From a virus: DNA of 45,229 bases. Where the stretch lies: IMG/VR virus record IMGVR_UViG_3300049856_000077, positions 1-45,229 of that record. One strand, given 5' to 3'. This document shows positions 43,133 to 45,229 of this stretch, in pieces; within the stretch, counting starts at the first letter, position 1; each line of letters starts with the position of its first letter. The position numbers were made by a program, and so were the translations under genes. A model generated the notes under the pieces. It saw nothing but the letters and a program-made list of their open reading frames with translations. It did not search any database and had not been told where the DNA came from.

Positions 43133-43437
43133 TTTTCAGAATCTGAATCTGGCATCATAGCCACTTTGCCAGAAAACCAAAATGCCAAAGTCACTTTTCG
43201 ACCCGTCCCTAGGGGTCATGTGTCTCTGGCATCTATATTAGTACACTCACAGTATCTATCTGCACCATGCTAGGTATAGAGAGTATAGTAATATAGATAT
43301 ATACATATTTTCATTTTCATTTTTGATACCCTACAGAATAGGCGCTATGTATAACACAATACTCCCTACGGTCGTACAATACAGTCTAGTATTGAGAATA
43401 TTGTGCCCTATGCATCGATGGTCCTACGGTGACCCCC
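43133..43437. other. Non-coding region with recurring TGGCA motifs
   Basis: No credible gene. TCTGGCAT or close variants occur at 43148-43155, 43166-43173 (reverse), 43182-43189 (reverse) and 43225-43232. Others follow at 43448-43455, 43482-43489 (reverse) and 43598-43605. There is a small CCCTAGGG-centred stem (about 43199-43216), an AT-rich block (about 43284-43326), a hairpin CAATAC-AGTCTA-GTATTG (43377-43394) and a repeated CCTACGGT (43365-43372, 43423-43430). This looks like a regulatory or second origin-like region. Confidence 0.55.
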
Positions 43438-43466
43438 TTGACACGGGTTTGGCATTCTGGTATTGT
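43438..43466 (+). promoter_or_regulatory. Strong early promoter
   Basis: TTGACA (43438-43443, perfect), 17-base spacer, TATTGT (43461-43466). It lies 60 bases before the 100-aa gene and reads into the run of small genes that crosses the genome join. A palindrome lies over the -10 and start site. Confidence 0.72.
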
Positions 43467-43491
43467 GGCAGACTGGTCGCCATGCCAGAAT
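43454..43491. promoter_or_regulatory. Palindromic operator-like element over the promoter
   Basis: ATTCTGG (43454-43460) pairs with CCAGAAT (43485-43491), and inside TGGC (43466-43469) pairs with GCCA (43479-43482). It spans the -10 and the expected transcription start. It could be a repressor site, or the 5' end of the mRNA folded as a stabilising stem. Confidence 0.55.
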
Positions 43492-43525
43492 GGATTGTGT
43501 GTTAGTTAACTTAGGAGAAAATGAG

Positions 43526-43828
43526 ATGTTTAAAATCGGTCAATCAATTATCTGGCTTCAGACAGACAGAACAGATACCACAAAGCAAATAATGCAATCT
43601 GGCATTGTCACGAAACTCAATAAACGTGGTGATGAGATGTGGATAGACCATCAACATAAACCAGAAGATTGTTTGTATTCTTCATTTGCGTATCCTGACA
43701 TTCCAGAGGCACGGCAACTGCTGAATGACATATTGGAACAGTCAGCACGGCATAAGAAAGAAAGTTTGGATATGCTGACGCGGCAAATGCAATTGTCCAA
43801 TCAATGTGTGCGTGATGGATTGAAGTAA
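43526..43828 (+). CDS. Hypothetical early protein, 100 aa
   Basis: ATG 43526 with AGGAG about 8 bases upstream; an earlier in-frame start at 43463 would lie inside the promoter. N-terminal beta segment (MFKIGQSIIWLQTD), then helical and charged with a Gln-rich end. First gene after the strong early promoter, so a host-takeover role is possible. No family is recognised. Confidence 0.75.
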   Translation: MFKIGQSIIWLQTDRTDTTKQIMQSGIVTKLNKRGDEMWIDHQHKPEDCLYSSFAYPDIPEARQLLNDILEQSARHKKESLDMLTRQMQLSNQCVRDGLK

Positions 43829-43846
43829 GAGAGTAGGAGAATCACA

Positions 43847-44041
43847 ATGTATTACTTCCAAGAGCATGCAACTCAGTCTCTCAAAGACCAGAATGATTTG
43901 CACTTCCGGACTGAGAGAATCAGGAAACAACATCCTGATTGGTCTACTTCTGACATTCACAGCTACATTGAATGCAGAGATGAAGGATACTCTCAATATG
44001 AGAGTAAATTGATGTGTGGATTGTGTGACCCATCAAAGTGA
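43847..44041 (+). CDS. Hypothetical protein, 64 aa
   Basis: Preceded by AGGAGA. Charged, His/Asp/Glu/Gln-rich, with a C-terminal CGLCDPSK that has a Cys-x2-Cys pair. Possibly a small zinc-binding protein, but only one pair is seen. It overlaps the next frame's GTG by 4 bases. Confidence 0.7.
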   Translation: MYYFQEHATQSLKDQNDLHFRTERIRKQHPDWSTSDIHSYIECRDEGYSQYESKLMCGLCDPSK

Positions 44042-44049
44042 GAAAGAGA

Positions 44050-44529
44050 ATGATTCCCAAACTCTATACCAATCGTATCGTATCTCTTGGAGATTGTGAG
44101 ATTGAAGAAACATTCTCTTTCACACCTCGTTCAATTGATCGTGCAAATATGCCACTTCTATTCAAAGATGTTGCACCATCACTGAAAACAATTGCTCGTG
44201 AAATAATTGCAGCAGATTGGAAAATCTATGTTGTAGATCAATCTCGCGGATACTGTTCATACACTGCAAAGATCATAACAGTTCCAACATGGGCAGTTGC
44301 ACCACAGAAACAACATTTCTATAAACACAAAGGTAAACCATTGCAATACAAACAATGGTATATTGCACATGAATTGGCTCATGCATATACTGCATCTGCA
44401 CACCATGGTCCTATATTCATGCAGCGTTTAATTGATACTTGCCCTGAAGATTCAATTCACTTCGAACTAGGATATAAACCTAGAAATGCAAGAGCAGCAG
44501 GGATAATAGATGATTTAGGTCTTGATTGA
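44050..44529 (+). CDS. SprT-like zinc metallopeptidase with DLGLD tail, 159 aa
   Basis: IAHELAHAY (HELAH, about 107-111) followed by HHGPIFMQ matches the SprT-like pattern of HExxH plus a downstream His-Gly. SprT/Spartan-type enzymes cut proteins bound to DNA in cells. Start ATG 44050 is preferred; GTG 44038 would add four residues and overlap the previous stop. The C-terminus IIDDLGLD belongs to the shared LGL-tail set. It may act near replication forks or on host proteins. Confidence 0.85.
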   Translation: MIPKLYTNRIVSLGDCEIEETFSFTPRSIDRANMPLLFKDVAPSLKTIAREIIAADWKIYVVDQSRGYCSYTAKIITVPTWAVAPQKQHFYKHKGKPLQYKQWYIAHELAHAYTASAHHGPIFMQRLIDTCPEDSIHFELGYKPRNARAAGIIDDLGLD

Positions 44530-44551
44530 TTAACACAACCGGAGAACTGAA

Positions 44552-44770
44552 ATGAAATTTCTTAACAAAAACATACTTAAAGCAATTAAGCAAACACTTC
44601 GTATGGAAAATCCTTCCATAATGCATCCACAACTGGCATATATTCTTCACCGTTATTACAAAACAGGGGAACAATGGGTAGTTTATCGTGATCTTGAGTT
44701 AACAAGAGAACAAAGATTCGAAACAAAGATTATCTTTCTCTTGCTATTGCTCGAAGCTGAAGGAGAATAA
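44552..44770 (+). CDS. Hypothetical basic protein, 72 aa
   Basis: GGAG lies upstream of ATG 44552. Lys/Arg-rich N-terminus (MKFLNKNILKAIKQTLRM), then helices ending IIFLLLLLEAEGE, a short hydrophobic run too short for a sure membrane segment. Followed after one base by the next gene. Function unknown. Confidence 0.7.
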   Translation: MKFLNKNILKAIKQTLRMENPSIMHPQLAYILHRYYKTGEQWVVYRDLELTREQRFETKIIFLLLLLEAEGE

Positions 44771-44771
44771 C

Positions 44772-45062
44772 ATGAGTACATCAAAATCAAAACACATTCC
44801 AATGCCCTCACGTTATGAAGGTTCACATTTGCAACGTGCAATTCGTGCGAAACTTGGTACACCACAATACATCGAAGAGTCCTATATTGGGCCAATTCAA
44901 GGTTCACAAGGATACATTCTTTCTTTGCAAGTGTGCAAAGAACATCCTAATTTCACACATCAACAAGTTTATGATATGATGCACTCATCTATCTATTCTG
45001 ATTTCAAAATCAAAGATGAACAGATTGCAGCTGCAATTCAAGATTACGTACGAGACAACTAA
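44772..45062 (+). CDS. Hypothetical protein, 96 aa
   Basis: AAGGAG lies just before ATG 44772. Basic N-terminus (MSTSKSKHIPMPSRYEG), a middle with GSQGYILSLQVCKEHPNF and a helical C-terminus. One base separates it from the gene that crosses the genome join. No family is recognised. Confidence 0.72.
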   Translation: MSTSKSKHIPMPSRYEGSHLQRAIRAKLGTPQYIEESYIGPIQGSQGYILSLQVCKEHPNFTHQQVYDMMHSSIYSDFKIKDEQIAAAIQDYVRDN

Positions 45063-45063
45063 A

Positions 45064-45229
45064 ATGAGCAATTCACCATTCGCTAACATGCCAGATCATT
45101 CTTTACTCAAATTCAGGCCTGTTCTCACATTGGAGCAGATACGACACATAGTTCATCTCACAAAAGAAGATGATATTGCAACTGATTTTGGTGAACTAGA
45201 ACCAACTGGTACACATCAAAAACATCAGA
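45064..45229 (+). CDS. 5' part of the gene that continues at base 1
   Basis: Contains the true start (ATG 45064, MSNSPFAN) of the gene seen without its start at 1-348. It matches that copy in protein sequence throughout the overlap, in spite of four base differences. On the circular molecule the two parts make one 118-residue gene. Confidence 0.85.
   Translation, partial: MSNSPFANMPDHSLLKFRPVLTLEQIRHIVHLTKEDDIATDFGELEPTGTHQKHQ
45073..45229. repeat. Right copy of terminal overlap (157 bp)
   Basis: Counterpart of 1-157, with an offset of 45072 bases. Identical over the last 126 bases; four silent differences in the first 31. Unique genome length is therefore 45072 bp if the molecule is circular or circularly permuted. 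Confidence 0.9.

Noticed and set aside
43323-43505. 60-aa open frame over the early promoter
   Set aside because: It has no ribosome-binding site and covers the promoter and palindrome. The gene starting at 43526 explains the region.
1-45229. Temperate lifestyle
   Set aside because: No integrase, excisionase, partition gene or CI-like repressor is recognised. Unknown small genes leave some doubt, but there is no positive evidence.

Overview
The window is one complete, or almost complete, genome of a tailed bacteriophage of about 45.1 kb. Bases 45073-45229 repeat bases 1-157, so the molecule is circular or circularly permuted and one gene runs across the join. The parts are those of a podovirus-like phage of a Gram-negative host: portal, scaffold, SU10/DUF5309-type capsid protein, head-tail adaptor, beta-rich tail nozzle and three very large proteins in the place of the T7 internal (ejection) proteins. 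The Gram-negative host is inferred from a lipoprotein, a YfiM-like exported protein, an M15-type endolysin with no wall-binding domain and a 3TM-type holin. I see no integrase, repressor, phage RNA polymerase, tRNA or CRISPR, so a lytic lifestyle using host RNA polymerase is the simplest reading.

The layout is two opposed arms. The rightward arm runs from about 42.1 kb through the join to 15.5 kb. It holds small early genes and the replication and recombination set: a RecD/Dda-like helicase, a Cas4/RecB-like nuclease with Fe-S cysteines, a Sak4-like RecA-fold ATPase, a probable ssDNA-binding protein, an A-family DNA polymerase with proofreading, a DUF3987-type ATPase, MazG and a DexA-like exonuclease. 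It ends with two exported or lipid-anchored proteins. The leftward arm (41386 down to 15505) is one late operon: metallopeptidase-like protein, small and large terminase, portal, scaffold, decoration, capsid, adaptor, fibre, nozzle, endolysin, tail proteins, holin, then the three giants. The arms converge at 15.5 kb with one base between stop codons.

The arms diverge from a control and origin region at 41.4-42.2 kb. It has an extended -10 promoter for the late operon, five perfect DnaA boxes plus a near match, and a candidate rightward promoter. Further rightward promoters lie near 42.9, 43.44 and 3.58 kb; two of these have perfect TTGACA and 17-bp spacing.

The most unusual signals are these. 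Five dissimilar early proteins share an acidic-LGL C-terminus, and another early protein ends in the bacterial SSB tip DDIPF. The DnaA-box origin adjoins a gene that looks like a distant paralogue of the strongly promoted gene at 3690. Nested RNA hairpins follow three early genes. Two reading-frame breaks occur: a T5 run in a RyR-domain gene, and a +1 break beside an SD-like AGGAG in a giant virion-protein gene. The polymerase has His at the position equivalent to E. coli Pol I Phe762.
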